A stretch of 64,000 bases of DNA, taken from Polystyrenella longa. Its GTDB lineage: Bacteria > Planctomycetota > Planctomycetia > Planctomycetales > Planctomycetaceae. Made by a program: the position numbers and the translations under genes. Shown here in pieces: positions 54,969-64,000 of the stretch (positions are counted from its first letter, which is position 1; each line of letters begins with the position of its first letter). The notes beneath the pieces are model-generated. The model worked only from the letters and a program-made list of their open reading frames with translations, was not told the DNA's origin and did not search any database. The DNA lies in contig NZ_CP036281.1 of NCBI RefSeq assembly GCF_007750395.1, forward strand, positions 595,211 through 659,210. Reading direction: 5' to 3'.

Positions 54969-56465
54969 TTAAATTTCGTGAGGTATGTCGGAGGTTGCCG
55001 AGTGGTTGGCTACCGACCATCGAATGATCATTGCCTGTACGAATTTAAAAACCAGCATCACCAACAGAATTAATAGACATGGTGCTGTTATGATAGCAGA
55101 TAGCATGGCCGATAATCCAGTCCCCTGTCCGTAATGCATGAAATTATACAAACGCAACGGAGCCGGTGTCGTCGCGGGCGAGGCAAGAATCGAAGGTGTC
55201 GTCATTTCGAAATAAGCCCAGAAAAAAACTGGCAACAGGCACCAGAATTGTGGCCACCATTGCTGTTCCCAGCGAAGCTGCAAACCACTTCGTTGTTGCG
55301 TAGCTGACGGTGAAGATCGAAGTAATTTACCGAGGAAAAGGGGCTCGCGCTGAACGACGTCCCGACGAATGAATTGAATTAAAACGGCGCGGGGCAACAC
55401 AAATAAATATAGTCCGAGAACGAGCGGAAAAGGGGTGTCGTAAAGGTGATGAAACGGTTCTTGTTGGAAGAGTTCAAACAGAGCGAGGCTCATTAAAAAA
55501 GATCCACACAATCCGGGCAGGCAGATTAAAAACAAGCCTACTTTGGACCACCCGCCTAACTGTCCTCTTCCGGCCCAGTAGACAGCCGTACCATGCGCCA
55601 ACAGTCCTGCAGCCACTGCGAAGGCACAAGCGTAACCGGTCTCGCGCAGAAGAGATTGATTCGTCAGGAAGACGGTCCAACCGGAAAGGGTTCCCCGAAA
55701 AACCAATCCGATCGGAATGGCGACAATCAAGACGAACGCCAACATTAGATAGGCCCAAGTCGTGCCCCGCCAAAGAGAAGACGGTTGAGTGGGAACCAGG
55801 CACATGGCTCGGTTGGCAAACTTACTGATATACAGGTAAGTGCCAACGGCCGCCATGAGGACGCAGAGTTCGATGGCGAGTGGAAAAGAACCGAATCGAA
55901 ATATGTTTTCTGACTCCCAACCGATGGCGCGAGCATCAAACAGCCACAGCGTCCAGGCGGTGGTATTCATCAGTGAGCAAATTTCGAATTCCTGAAAGGC
56001 GACCAGAAAGGTCAGCCCTCCCGCAGGTAACAGTCGCAGCCCGGGGCCACGAAACCACCAGAGCCAGTGCCTGAGCGACTCCCACTGTCTGCTCTTACTC
56101 ACGGAAGCCGCTTCGCCCGAGATTAAGTCGCGGCAATACAGCCCCTCAGCCGAAAGAGGAGCAGGGGGAGAGAAGTGCAATAGGACGGTTGCGACGGGGA
56201 CCGTTTTGAGTACGACCAGAAACCCATAGAAAAATTCATTCCAGCCCGGGTGATGAATGAGGGAGAGCGAGAAGTTGTAATACGCATATCCCACGAGCAG
56301 ATCAGGGCAGAAGAACGGGGCAAGCAAGGCTCCCCAGATCAGTCGCTGTTGCCAGCGATGATTAGTTTTCAAGCAGGGCTGGAGTCGGTGCGCCAGCGAC
56401 ATGGCCAGAAGAGTAATCAGGCAGGCGCGGATCAGGCTGGCCACGATGGTGACCGTGAAACTCAC
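54969..56465 (-). CDS. Iron(III)-type ABC importer permease
   Basis: A 498-aa inner-membrane protein with about 12 hydrophobic helices in two halves, as in FbpB/ThiP-type permeases of the binding-protein-dependent importer family. The two typical EAA-like coupling loops are degenerate; one is at LLPAGGLTFLVAFQEFEI. It starts with GTG at 56465, its GTGA overlapping the stop of the binding-protein gene; AGAGGAA lies upstream. The ATPase gene follows after a 176-nt gap. The permease and binding protein are co-translated. Confidence 0.88.
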   Translation of the reverse strand: MSFTVTIVASLIRACLITLLAMSLAHRLQPCLKTNHRWQQRLIWGALLAPFFCPDLLVGYAYYNFSLSLIHHPGWNEFFYGFLVVLKTVPVATVLLHFSPPAPLSAEGLYCRDLISGEAASVSKSRQWESLRHWLWWFRGPGLRLLPAGGLTFLVAFQEFEICSLMNTTAWTLWLFDARAIGWESENIFRFGSFPLAIELCVLMAAVGTYLYISKFANRAMCLVPTQPSSLWRGTTWAYLMLAFVLIVAIPIGLVFRGTLSGWTVFLTNQSLLRETGYACAFAVAAGLLAHGTAVYWAGRGQLGGWSKVGLFLICLPGLCGSFLMSLALFELFQQEPFHHLYDTPFPLVLGLYLFVLPRAVLIQFIRRDVVQREPLFLGKLLRSSPSATQQRSGLQLRWEQQWWPQFWCLLPVFFWAYFEMTTPSILASPATTPAPLRLYNFMHYGQGTGLSAMLSAIITAPCLLILLVMLVFKFVQAMIIRWSVANHSATSDIPHEI

Positions 56466-57592
56466 TGAAGAAATTCCTCTTTAAGCCAGTCGAGACATTC
56501 GTTCCTGGCTTTCAAGAGTCCTTCCAGGGGAACTCCTTCTGCTGCCCATTCCTGTAACTGTTTCACTTGTTCGGGAAGTTTCGTTTCATCCACGGTTCCA
56601 AGTGGCACCTGTCGTGAACGAGAGTTGGCGAGAGCCAGTTCGATTTCTGGCGAGAGCAGAAAATCAACAAGCTGTTGAGACGCTGATTCCTGTTCCGTTC
56701 CTTTAACGATGGCGACTGTGTTCGGAATGCAGATCGTCTGACCTCCTTCGGTTCGAATAGGCAGCATGGCGACCGGTTGTTTATCATCGACCGCTAGAAA
56801 GTAATCGTCCGTGTCGGTCCAACCAAATTCACAAACACCACTGGCAACCAGGTTCTTAACGACGGCATTGCCCTGGACGATCTTCCAACCTTGTTTGGTT
56901 CGCTGCTGATACCATTCTTTAACGGCATCGCCTCCCATCTCCGACCACATGAGTGCATACTGCGTGAGTGTGGTACCGTAGAGAGGTTTGGCGACCGCCA
57001 TTTGGGAGAGGTCACCCGTGAGTGCTTCTTCGACGGACTCGGGAGAGGCTTCCATCTTGTTTGTATTGATAATGTATAATCGCAACCGACCGCCAAAGCC
57101 GGTCCACGTGCTGTCAGTTGATTTGAACTTCGCCGGAATTCGATCGGCATTAGGGCTTTGATAAGCATGCAGTAACCCACGCTCGGCGAGATCGAGGGTT
57201 CCCAAGATCTCATTGTTCCAGAACACGTCGCACCGTGGATGTTCCGCTTCGGCGATAATCGATTGCACTAGTCCTAGAGATTTCGTCGCTTCGGTGTCAA
57301 AGCGAATATCGATATCGATTCCCGTCTCTTTCGTGAAGCGGTTAAGGATCTCTTCTGAATAGATCGAATCGTGAGCGCAATAGACAACGAGATGATCGCT
57401 CGCGTCCGAGGAGTTCGCGTCTGATCCTGCATCGTCACAGCCACTCAAAGAGAAGTAAGCCATAAACATAAACAGAGGGAGCGTCAACGAAATCAGGCCG
57501 GTAATGGCCGTTTGAGTATCACTCGGAGTCGCTGGTTGTTTCAGCCGCGGGTTCAGCCGCAGGGGCTGTCGTAGGCTCCGCTGCAGGAGCAT
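56462..57592 (-). CDS. Extracellular solute-binding lipoprotein, Fe(III)/FbpA type
   Basis: A 376-aa protein of the family 1/6 periplasmic binding proteins. LSGC puts the lipidated Cys at residue 52 of this start, then a linker DDAGSDANSSDASD and the fold starting LVVYCAHDSIYSEEILNRF. Motifs such as CDVFWNNEI and GGRLRLYIINTNK match FbpA-like iron or ferric-ligand receptors. The start is uncertain: the frame is open to 57700, and ATG at 57592 gives a 30-residue basic n-region overlapping the previous gene by 74 nt; a TTG 35 codons later would give a shorter signal. Substrate is not certain; the group also includes thiamin and phosphonate receptors. Confidence 0.85.
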   Translation of the reverse strand: MLLQRSLRQPLRLNPRLKQPATPSDTQTAITGLISLTLPLFMFMAYFSLSGCDDAGSDANSSDASDHLVVYCAHDSIYSEEILNRFTKETGIDIDIRFDTEATKSLGLVQSIIAEAEHPRCDVFWNNEILGTLDLAERGLLHAYQSPNADRIPAKFKSTDSTWTGFGGRLRLYIINTNKMEASPESVEEALTGDLSQMAVAKPLYGTTLTQYALMWSEMGGDAVKEWYQQRTKQGWKIVQGNAVVKNLVASGVCEFGWTDTDDYFLAVDDKQPVAMLPIRTEGGQTICIPNTVAIVKGTEQESASQQLVDFLLSPEIELALANSRSRQVPLGTVDETKLPEQVKQLQEWAAEGVPLEGLLKARNECLDWLKEEFLQ

Positions 57593-59279
57593 TCTCAGTT
57601 TCGCCAGGTAGTGCGATGTCATTCGCTTCCAGCGTGTCGAAATACTTTTTAATACTGTCACGATAACCGGGTGGAATCTGTTCCTGTTCAATGGCTTCAC
57701 TAACTCCCTGGCGTAAATCTTGAATGAGCGAACCGAGTTGGGCTTCCTTCTCGCCTGACTCGTTGACGTCTTTACTGGCGACGGACATAATCAATTCTCC
57801 CTGAGTCAGTTTCGACTTGGAGAACTCCGTTTTGAAACCGGACTTGGCCGCTGGGTCTTCATCGACCACTCCGCCGCGGCCTGTTCCTTCACCACCGGTT
57901 CCATCTCCATCACCGTCACCGGGCATATTTCCCTGCATGCCTTCCATCATGGCGGCAAAGGCTTCGGCGTATTCGGCGAGAGCATCTGCCTCGCTGATCA
58001 TCGACATCTCCTCTTCGGAAAGTTCTTCACCCGAAGCCATTTTTGCCTTCGCCTGCTGTAATGTCTTCAAGGCTTCTTCCAAGGACGCCAAGTCTTCCAA
58101 TGACTGTTCCATTTCCTGTAATTCCATCTTCGCCAGTTCGGCGGAACTCATGGCGCCCTTCTCACACGATTCACAGTTTTCTCCCGGTTCTCCATCGGGG
58201 TTCTTGCTCATGTTGGCCATTTCAAGTTGCTTCATCGCACGTTTCAGCGCGGTAGTCAACTGTTGTGACTGGGCATCGTTTTCGGCAAACTCTTTGACTT
58301 GTTTTAACTGTTTGAGCAGTTCCTTACGGAGCTTGGATTTTTCCGAGGAATCATTCGACTCGGCCATCTTTTTCATTTTGTCGAGAATGTTTTCCATCTC
58401 GCTTCGCAGACTTTCCGTAGAACCTTCCTGGAGTTCTTTCTTCCATTCTTCCAGCTTGGCCTGTTCTGCCGACGAACCGAATCGCTGTCCTGACATTTTT
58501 TTGTTGAAGGCTTTGCTGAGTTGGTCCTTATTCAATTCTCGCCACATCTTGCCAAGTGGTTTCTGAATTTCGGCCAGCTTTTTCTGATTGATTTCCGGAG
58601 CTTTGGGTTGAAGTTCTTTGAACGTTTTTTTCAATTCGTTCAGAGCCTGTTCGACTTCTTTAGACCGCTTCTGCTCGGGGGCAATCTGTTTCTCTAGTTC
58701 CTCTTTGCGTTGATCTGTCGCTTTGTTTTCGACTTGCAGTTCTTTTTGTTGTTCAAGCACGGCTTCTTTGGCCTGAAGTTCACCGAACGGATCGAACTGA
58801 GGAATCAATTGCAGACCAATTAAAACGGCCGCCATTCCCGCAAGCTGCGCGAACTGTTTGCCAAAGAGAAAAGGGACAACGTCTGTCGGGTGAATTTCCT
58901 CGGCCCGTTGTTCCGCTTTCTGAACAACGAGGGGGCGGTAATCACCGAACGCTTGATCGAGTCGCGAGATCGTCAGGTACAGATCGTCGGAATGGTAGTA
59001 GCTATCGACTCGGCGGGCGGAATCGGAAAGGTTGGGACGACGATAGAGAATGGTCCCCATGATGATTCCGAAGACAGGAACTATTGCCATCGACCAAGAA
59101 AAATAAGAGCCATTGGGAAAGACATCTTCGCCATATCCACTCAGTCGGCTTGCGAGAAGGAGCAGGGCATACACAATGCCGGCGCTGAGCGTCCAGGCGA
59201 ATGATTGAAACGCCCAGCGAACCAGATGCAGACGAATCGAAACTCGTTTTAACATCGTCATCGATTTGGGAAAATCCAT
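57519..59279 (-). CDS. Coiled-coil membrane protein
   Basis: A 586-aa protein. Two TM helices near the N-terminus (about 27-46 and 58-78) and one at about 145-160 are followed by a very long coiled coil (about 170-450) rich in Lys, Glu, Gln and Leu, then a Gly/Asp-rich linker (GDGDGDGTGGEGTGRGG) and a C-terminal Pro/Ala/Glu tail. A Cys pair (CESC) lies in the coil near 378. ATG at 59279 is chosen because of AGGAG seven bases upstream; the frame is open further. Such proteins accompany MoxR/VWA operons in planctomycetes. It may be a scaffold linking envelope and cytoplasm. Confidence 0.82.
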   Translation of the reverse strand: MDFPKSMTMLKRVSIRLHLVRWAFQSFAWTLSAGIVYALLLLASRLSGYGEDVFPNGSYFSWSMAIVPVFGIIMGTILYRRPNLSDSARRVDSYYHSDDLYLTISRLDQAFGDYRPLVVQKAEQRAEEIHPTDVVPFLFGKQFAQLAGMAAVLIGLQLIPQFDPFGELQAKEAVLEQQKELQVENKATDQRKEELEKQIAPEQKRSKEVEQALNELKKTFKELQPKAPEINQKKLAEIQKPLGKMWRELNKDQLSKAFNKKMSGQRFGSSAEQAKLEEWKKELQEGSTESLRSEMENILDKMKKMAESNDSSEKSKLRKELLKQLKQVKEFAENDAQSQQLTTALKRAMKQLEMANMSKNPDGEPGENCESCEKGAMSSAELAKMELQEMEQSLEDLASLEEALKTLQQAKAKMASGEELSEEEMSMISEADALAEYAEAFAAMMEGMQGNMPGDGDGDGTGGEGTGRGGVVDEDPAAKSGFKTEFSKSKLTQGELIMSVASKDVNESGEKEAQLGSLIQDLRQGVSEAIEQEQIPPGYRDSIKKYFDTLEANDIALPGETENAPAAEPTTAPAAEPAAETTSDSE

Positions 59280-59564
59280 ATCCAAACTCCTGTGGAGGAC
59301 GGGACAGAGTAGTTTGCCAGCGTTTTGAACCAGTGGGTTATACCAGAGAAACGATGGAGGGTCGCGCTGTTTATTGTAGGCAGAAATCAGCAAAAACTGA
59401 ATTCCAATCCAGATCTATTGCTAAAAAACACCCAGATGGCTGAGGGGAGATCTTCTGTACGGGTGTGTAGTTTTAAGTCGCAGGCTTCTATGTCTCTGTT
59501 GTCTCCGACGTCTGTTCGGGAGGAGAAGTTCCGTTAAGGTGGTGTATCTAATGGAGTTTGATCT
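59280..59564. other. Intergenic region
   Basis: It separates the coiled-coil gene from the EF-hand gene on the same strand. No terminator or clear promoter is visible, so co-transcription is possible. Confidence 0.4.
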
Positions 59565-61223
59565 CTATTTATCACCCGAAACCTGTTCCGCTTCTTTCGG
59601 GCTGAGTAGCCGGTCCTGGTCCAGGTCGAATTTCTGGAAAAGTACTCCCGGTCCCAGAAATTCTCTGCGCGTCAGATCGCCATCGAGATTCCGGTCCATC
59701 TGTCTAAACCATTCCGGCCCCGTCGTGGGGGGAGTCAAAATCGGGCCAATCCGATTGGCATTGTTCAAGTTGAAACTATCCATGAACAGGCTAGGAGGCT
59801 GCAGTTGAAATGACAATTCGTAAATCGTCTTCATTTCTGGTTCGGTCAGTTGGCCATCGTGGTTGTTGTCGAAACTCTTCATCTTTTCTGCCGGGTGGAG
59901 TAACTCACGCGGTTCCAGGCGTCGGTCGCTATCGACATCCAGCAGGCGGAACAGAGACTGACTCTTTTTATCCACAGACATTAACAACTGACATTGGGCG
60001 AGGCTCGCTTCCTGATTCACGTACTTGGTTAATTCCTCCCGCGTTAACTTTTCATCCTGATCTTCATCAAGGTATGCAAACGGAGCAAGCACGTTCAGGC
60101 CTCTTGCTTCCTCTTTGGTGAGACCTCCATCGCTGTCGGTGTCCGCTTGCAGGAATCGCAGCTTGTAAAAACTGAGGACATCCGCAAACTGTGGACGCGG
60201 GTTGTGAATCCTGACCCCTAACTCCCAGCCACCGACGGAAAGTTGAGCACGGGAACTGGAAGATCGTGGATACTTCCAGTCTTCATCTTCGGTATCGGCT
60301 TCCCAGAACCGGACGGTGATTCGCTCTTGCAGTGGCATTCGCATTCGCCAGATTCTCTGTGCGGGGGGATCTGTCAGCACACGCAATAACTCGGTCCGGT
60401 TCAGTGCCTGATCTTCGTTGGCGTCGAATTTTTTCATCCAGTCATCTGCGGTCCAGCCAAGTTCTGTCTGATCGAGTTGGCCATCTTCCTTTTGACCCCG
60501 AGCACCGTCGTATTGTGCCAAAAGTTGTTGTGCCAATTGTTCGCGGGGCTGTTGGGGATCGATCAATTCAAACAAGCCAGCACTGTGACCCGCGGGCGTG
60601 GGTTGAGATCGAGCGACCGTCAGATTGAGGGGCCGCAGCAGAGGCATGACTTCGACCAGGTTCAATGTTTCGTCATCGTCGAAATCGTATTTCTCCAGGA
60701 GATGCAAAGCCGACTCCCATTCATCGGCTTCAAGAATATGGTCTTCGTTCAGATCGAGTTTGCTGAACAAATCGGGCAGATCGGATACCCGCGCGGATTC
60801 GAGTTGTAAACCAAACGGGATACCAAGAGCTGGTTCCAGTATCGCCACAAAGGTCTCGCGGGTGATCGGCGCGTCATTGCTTTCAGCCTGACTCTTGACC
60901 ACGTCCTGCATTCGTGCGGGTCCGCGGAACTGTCGGAGTTCTTCGAGGTCGATTTCGCCATTCCGATTCGTATCGGTCTGCTCAAACAGATTGCCCAACA
61001 GGCCAGCCCGCATTTGCTCGGGGGGCTGGGAATCGATCGCAACCTGTAAACGAATGAAATAAGGATGCTGTGATTCAAAGAAGAGCAGGGTGTAGCTGTC
61101 GTATTTGGGACCCTCGGTTTTTTCGCGAGAAGCGGGTTGCGCAGCGGCGATGGTCGAGAGCAACAACAGGCTCATCGCCAAGCAGCAACAACGGATTCCG
61201 GTGGAAAACTTGAGGATGGCCAT
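59565..61223 (-). CDS. Exported multi-EF-hand protein
   Basis: A 552-aa protein with signal peptide (about 1-28, ending AAAQ). It contains about ten EF-hand-type Ca loops: DTNRNGEIDLEE, DLNEDHILEADE, DFDDDETLNLVE, DANEDQALNRTE, DTDSDGGLTKEE, DEDQDEKLTREE, DVDSDRRLEPRE, DNNHDGQLTEPE, DRNLDGDLTRRE and DLDQDRLLSPKE, with 12-residue DxDxDG-type loops of varying quality. The likely role is extracellular Ca binding or surface adhesion. ATG at 61223 is used; GTG at 61226 immediately before is equivalent. It sits at the head of the minus-strand array. Confidence 0.9.
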   Translation of the reverse strand: MAILKFSTGIRCCCLAMSLLLLSTIAAAQPASREKTEGPKYDSYTLLFFESQHPYFIRLQVAIDSQPPEQMRAGLLGNLFEQTDTNRNGEIDLEELRQFRGPARMQDVVKSQAESNDAPITRETFVAILEPALGIPFGLQLESARVSDLPDLFSKLDLNEDHILEADEWESALHLLEKYDFDDDETLNLVEVMPLLRPLNLTVARSQPTPAGHSAGLFELIDPQQPREQLAQQLLAQYDGARGQKEDGQLDQTELGWTADDWMKKFDANEDQALNRTELLRVLTDPPAQRIWRMRMPLQERITVRFWEADTEDEDWKYPRSSSSRAQLSVGGWELGVRIHNPRPQFADVLSFYKLRFLQADTDSDGGLTKEEARGLNVLAPFAYLDEDQDEKLTREELTKYVNQEASLAQCQLLMSVDKKSQSLFRLLDVDSDRRLEPRELLHPAEKMKSFDNNHDGQLTEPEMKTIYELSFQLQPPSLFMDSFNLNNANRIGPILTPPTTGPEWFRQMDRNLDGDLTRREFLGPGVLFQKFDLDQDRLLSPKEAEQVSGDK

Positions 61224-61756
61224 CACGGTTCATTTCTCATGAATGCTAATTATGAAACAGGGTCTTTCAGCGTATCAGGTTCATCGACAATTGACAAATG
61301 GATTTCACCGGCGGGATCGCTTCAATCTGGGAAAAGGAAGGCTTCACTGAATCGATGGGAATCGAACGACACTTTCTTAATAAATATTTCTTAGAAGGTG
61401 CTCCAGGTTCGAGTTGATGTCGATTGTCCTTAACTTCTTCCTAATTGCCCCAGCTTTGCAGGGGTGGGTGAGGGAGTCAGTGGAAAATCAGTGTTTGGAG
61501 TAGGGAAAGCGATTGGCAGGCGCTGTTTGACGTTTACAATAGACTACGTCTGATCATGTTACCCTGATTTTCCTCATTGGAGGCGGCTGGTGGCTGTCAA
61601 CTTCACGCTGTTGATAGATATTGTGGAGTGACTTGAATCACTTGCCAACTCTCCTTTGTTAAACCCATGTCGAAACCGAAATGAGATTGAGACGCTTCTC
61701 TGTGAGAAGTTCGTTGTCTTACTGCTGACTGGTTTCGAAGTAGAGCCCCGAGAAAC
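61224..61756. other. Divergent intergenic region with a candidate promoter
   Basis: Between the minus-strand EF-hand gene and the plus-strand TPR gene. It must carry promoters in both directions. A candidate plus-strand promoter is at 61513-61540 (listed separately). No gene is visible. Confidence 0.5.
61513..61540 (+). promoter_or_regulatory. Candidate sigma-70-like promoter for the TPR gene
   Basis: TTGGCA (61513-61518) and TACAAT (61535-61540) with a 16-nt spacer, about 216 nt upstream of the TPR gene start. Consensus match is fair and the spacer near ideal; no experimental support. Confidence 0.3.
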
Positions 61757-64000
61757 ATGTCGATGTTGAGAAGGAATGTTCCCGCTAAGTTGGCTGTTAT
61801 CGTCTGTCTGGCGTTACTGTTCGGGTCAACCACTATCCTAAAAGCGGATGATGCTGCCGATCAATACAACCTGGCGGTTGGCCTCTATAAACAGGAACGA
61901 TGGAGTTTCAGTTCGGAGGCGTTTCAGAAATTCATCGAGAGCTGGCCGGATCACGATAAGGTTGCCGCCGCTGAGCTCTATCTGGGGCTTTCCCTCGTCA
62001 AAGAGCAGAAATACGACGCCGCGCGAACCCAGTTGCGGCCCTATGCCAAAAAATACCCGGAGAGCAAATTCCTGCCGGATGTCCTTTACCAACTGGCCGA
62101 GGCAAGCTACCTGCTGGAAGACTACGAAACGGCAACCACCGATTTTAAAGTGATGCTCAACCAGTTTCCCGAACATACACTGACGGAATGGACACTGACT
62201 TATCTTGGTACCAGCGAATTGAAGATGAGCCAGTACGAGGATTCTCTCAGCCATTTTCAACAGGACCTGAAGCAGTTTCCAGAGGGACGCATGTCGGCGG
62301 AAGCTCGGTTTGGATTGGCTCAGGCATTGGAAGGTCTGAAGAGATACGATGACGCGGCCGCTGCGTATCGAGAGATCATCGCTACGAAAAACAGGAACGC
62401 CACCTCCGCCTTTTTGAAGCTTGCTGCGCTGGAATACGAACGAGAAAACTTTGAATCCGCGCTGGCTGTTTACAAACAATTTCAACAAACGTATCCCGAC
62501 GACGTCCAAGTCGGCACCTCGCACCTCAATGCAGGCTACACGTATTTCCGGTTGGAAGAATATCCGGCAGCCCGCGCCGAGTTCCAACAAGCGTCTGAAG
62601 ATCCCGGGCTCGAACGAACCGCCACTTACTGGATGGCCCTCTGTTTCAAAGCCGAAAACAAATACGCGGAAGCAGTGGCTGTGCTCGAAAAAATGTACGC
62701 CGCAGATCAGGCCGCCAATGATCCGCAGCGCGCACTGCAAGCGGAAGTCGTCTATCATCTCGCCGATGCTCAGTTGCGACTGGGTAATAATCAGGCGGCA
62801 TTAAATCAGTTTCTCGAATTGCAGGAGAAATGGCCCGGTGAAAAAATTGCGGAGAATGCATTGCACTTCGCCAGTGTCGCCGCGTTTCAGGCAGATGATC
62901 TCGATCAAACCGAACAGTTAATGCAGAAGTTTGAAGAACTTTATCCCGATAGCTTAATCGGGCTAAGTCAGCAATTACTCAAAGGACGACTGCTGGCTGC
63001 GCGGGGTGGAGATGATAATCTGCAACAGGCCGCGACGTTGCTTCGCGAAGTACTGGAGGCTTCTTCTCTTCCTCGAACGCAGACCCTGGCCCGGTTGCAT
63101 CTGGCTCATGCGTTAACGCAGCAGAAGCAATACCAGGATTCGATGGATGTGCTGGAACCGCTCGTGACAGACGACACCGCCGAATTGCACCCGGAGGAAC
63201 AGAAAGATGTCCTGCTGCTTGCAGGACTCAATCAAAAAGAACTGGGGAATCTGGACGAAGCCGCAACGCACTTTCAGAAATACTTGATCGACTATCCACA
63301 GGATGAACGGGCGGCACAAATCTTTTCGGAGTTGTTAATGGTGCGGGCTCAAAATGAAGAGATCGCCGCACTCGAATCGATCCTCAGTCTATTAGAGACT
63401 CAAGCGAAAGCGGACGACCTGACTCTGGACTCACCGCAACTGAAGGGGCTGCGGATGGCATCGGAAACTTCGTACAAAGCGGACAACTGGGTTGCGTCCG
63501 AAAGGTTGTTTCAGGCGCTGGTTGATCTCGCGAAAGAAACTTCCGCGGGGATGGCGACCGGGGCCGATTTCTCAGGCCTGGCCTGGTCACAATACAAACA
63601 GAAAAAATGGAGTGAGGCGATTGCCAGCTTTAATCAGCTGCTCGTGTCTTACCCCGAAGAACTTGCTTATGCTCCCGAAGCGTTGCTGATGGTGGGGCGT
63701 GCTCAGGAAGCTCTCGGTAATACAACCGAGGCACTGGCCTCTTACACCCAATTGCGTAATACCTGGGTCCCGCCGGGAACTGAAGCTTTGCCTGCGGGAG
63801 CGGAAGAGAACGGGGCGACGCGGTATGTTTACCTCGCCGAATTGCAGGCCGCCCGGATGCTTAAAACAGAACAAAACTACGCCGGGGCGAATCAGGAGTA
63901 TGGTCGTCTGGTCGATCTATTCCCGGAAGCGGATCAACATGCCGAGCTTCTGGATGAATGGGCACTGATGAATCTGGACGCCGGGTTTTATACGCTGGCG
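61757..64000 (+). CDS. Large exported TPR-repeat protein, 3' end beyond window
   Basis: An open frame from ATG at 61757 (748 codons visible) with no stop before the window end, so the gene is truncated at the right edge. The signal peptide is about 1-31 (ending LKADDA). The rest is a long array of TPR-like helical repeats with the YbgF/YfiO-type pattern (YKQERWSFSSEAFQKF, EQKYDAARTQLRPYAKKYP, LEDYETATTDFKVMLNQFP, KRYDDAAAAYREII, and many more), roughly 40 residues each. Such proteins often organise envelope complexes, and the protein is divergent from the EF-hand gene. An alternative start is the ATG at 61763. Confidence 0.9.
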   Translation, partial: MSMLRRNVPAKLAVIVCLALLFGSTTILKADDAADQYNLAVGLYKQERWSFSSEAFQKFIESWPDHDKVAAAELYLGLSLVKEQKYDAARTQLRPYAKKYPESKFLPDVLYQLAEASYLLEDYETATTDFKVMLNQFPEHTLTEWTLTYLGTSELKMSQYEDSLSHFQQDLKQFPEGRMSAEARFGLAQALEGLKRYDDAAAAYREIIATKNRNATSAFLKLAALEYERENFESALAVYKQFQQTYPDDVQVGTSHLNAGYTYFRLEEYPAARAEFQQASEDPGLERTATYWMALCFKAENKYAEAVAVLEKMYAADQAANDPQRALQAEVVYHLADAQLRLGNNQAALNQFLELQEKWPGEKIAENALHFASVAAFQADDLDQTEQLMQKFEELYPDSLIGLSQQLLKGRLLAARGGDDNLQQAATLLREVLEASSLPRTQTLARLHLAHALTQQKQYQDSMDVLEPLVTDDTAELHPEEQKDVLLLAGLNQKELGNLDEAATHFQKYLIDYPQDERAAQIFSELLMVRAQNEEIAALESILSLLETQAKADDLTLDSPQLKGLRMASETSYKADNWVASERLFQALVDLAKETSAGMATGADFSGLAWSQYKQKKWSEAIASFNQLLVSYPEELAYAPEALLMVGRAQEALGNTTEALASYTQLRNTWVPPGTEALPAGAEENGATRYVYLAELQAARMLKTEQNYAGANQEYGRLVDLFPEADQHAELLDEWALMNLDAGFYTLA

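Noticed and set aside
57817-58566. 249-codon plus-strand ORF antisense to the coiled-coil gene
   Set aside because: Ser/Phe-rich composition is that expected of the complement of Lys/Glu/Gln-rich coiled-coil codons; no start signal or motif.
61838-62758. 306-codon minus-strand ORF across the TPR gene
   Set aside because: The plus-strand frame there has clear TPR repeats and a signal peptide, so the antisense frame is a shadow.
1-64000. CRISPR arrays, tRNA or rRNA genes, insertion sequences
   Set aside because: No regularly spaced repeats, tRNA-like cloverleaf or rRNA-like blocks, and no transposase motifs were seen; a covariance or HMM search would be needed to exclude small RNAs.

Overview
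The window is a chromosomal segment from a planctomycete, most likely a member of the Planctomycetia; genus is not resolved. The evidence is a secreted protein with the LEPR-XLL sorting-type motif, a giant PVC-type membrane dehydrogenase with HEAT repeats and a C-terminal haem site, and many exported proteins with MoxR/DUF58/VWA neighbours. Base composition is moderate. I found no rRNA, tRNA, CRISPR array, transposase or phage genes.

Layout. 1-2.0 kb: a gene-poor patch of small orphan ORFs and a truncated SUKH-like tail, resembling eroded toxin/immunity material. 2.0-6.0 kb: a neutral-ceramidase-like enzyme and the LEPR-XLL protein (minus strand), then leuB (plus). 6.3-11.5 kb: zinc-ribbon membrane protein, exported protein, MoxR ATPase and DUF58 protein. 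11.8-21.9 kb: lipoprotein, PVC haem dehydrogenase, TPR lipoprotein, di-haem cytochrome c peroxidase, beta-propeller-like protein and peroxiredoxin, a secreted redox neighbourhood. 22-26.7 kb: TatD/EboB-like hydrolase with a small helical partner, small membrane and conserved exported proteins, and non-coding DNA with strong hairpins and a dispersed repeat. 26.8-31.1 kb: murJ, bioD and purH. 31.3-36.2 kb: a LOV blue-light sensor fused to a PP2C phosphatase, a glycosidase-like secreted protein, orphan ORFs and a creatininase-family enzyme.

36.5-61.2 kb is dominated by one dense minus-strand array. In transcription order it reads: EF-hand protein, coiled-coil membrane protein, binding-protein ABC importer (lipoprotein, permease, ATPase fused in frame to an NHL beta-propeller lipoprotein), 1015-aa VWA/amidotransferase-like membrane protein, MoxR, DUF58, BatA-VWA protein, then two successive modules of [exported two-TM protein, ABC ATPase, ABC-2 permease]. 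Many junctions overlap by 1-13 nt, so much of it is probably co-transcribed. MoxR plus VWA proteins suggest a chaperone-type envelope assembly machine feeding or controlling two GldA/F/G-like ABC systems. The duplicated module and the ATPase-lipoprotein fusion are the strongest candidates for something undescribed. The window ends inside a large exported TPR protein gene (from 61757) that runs off the edge.
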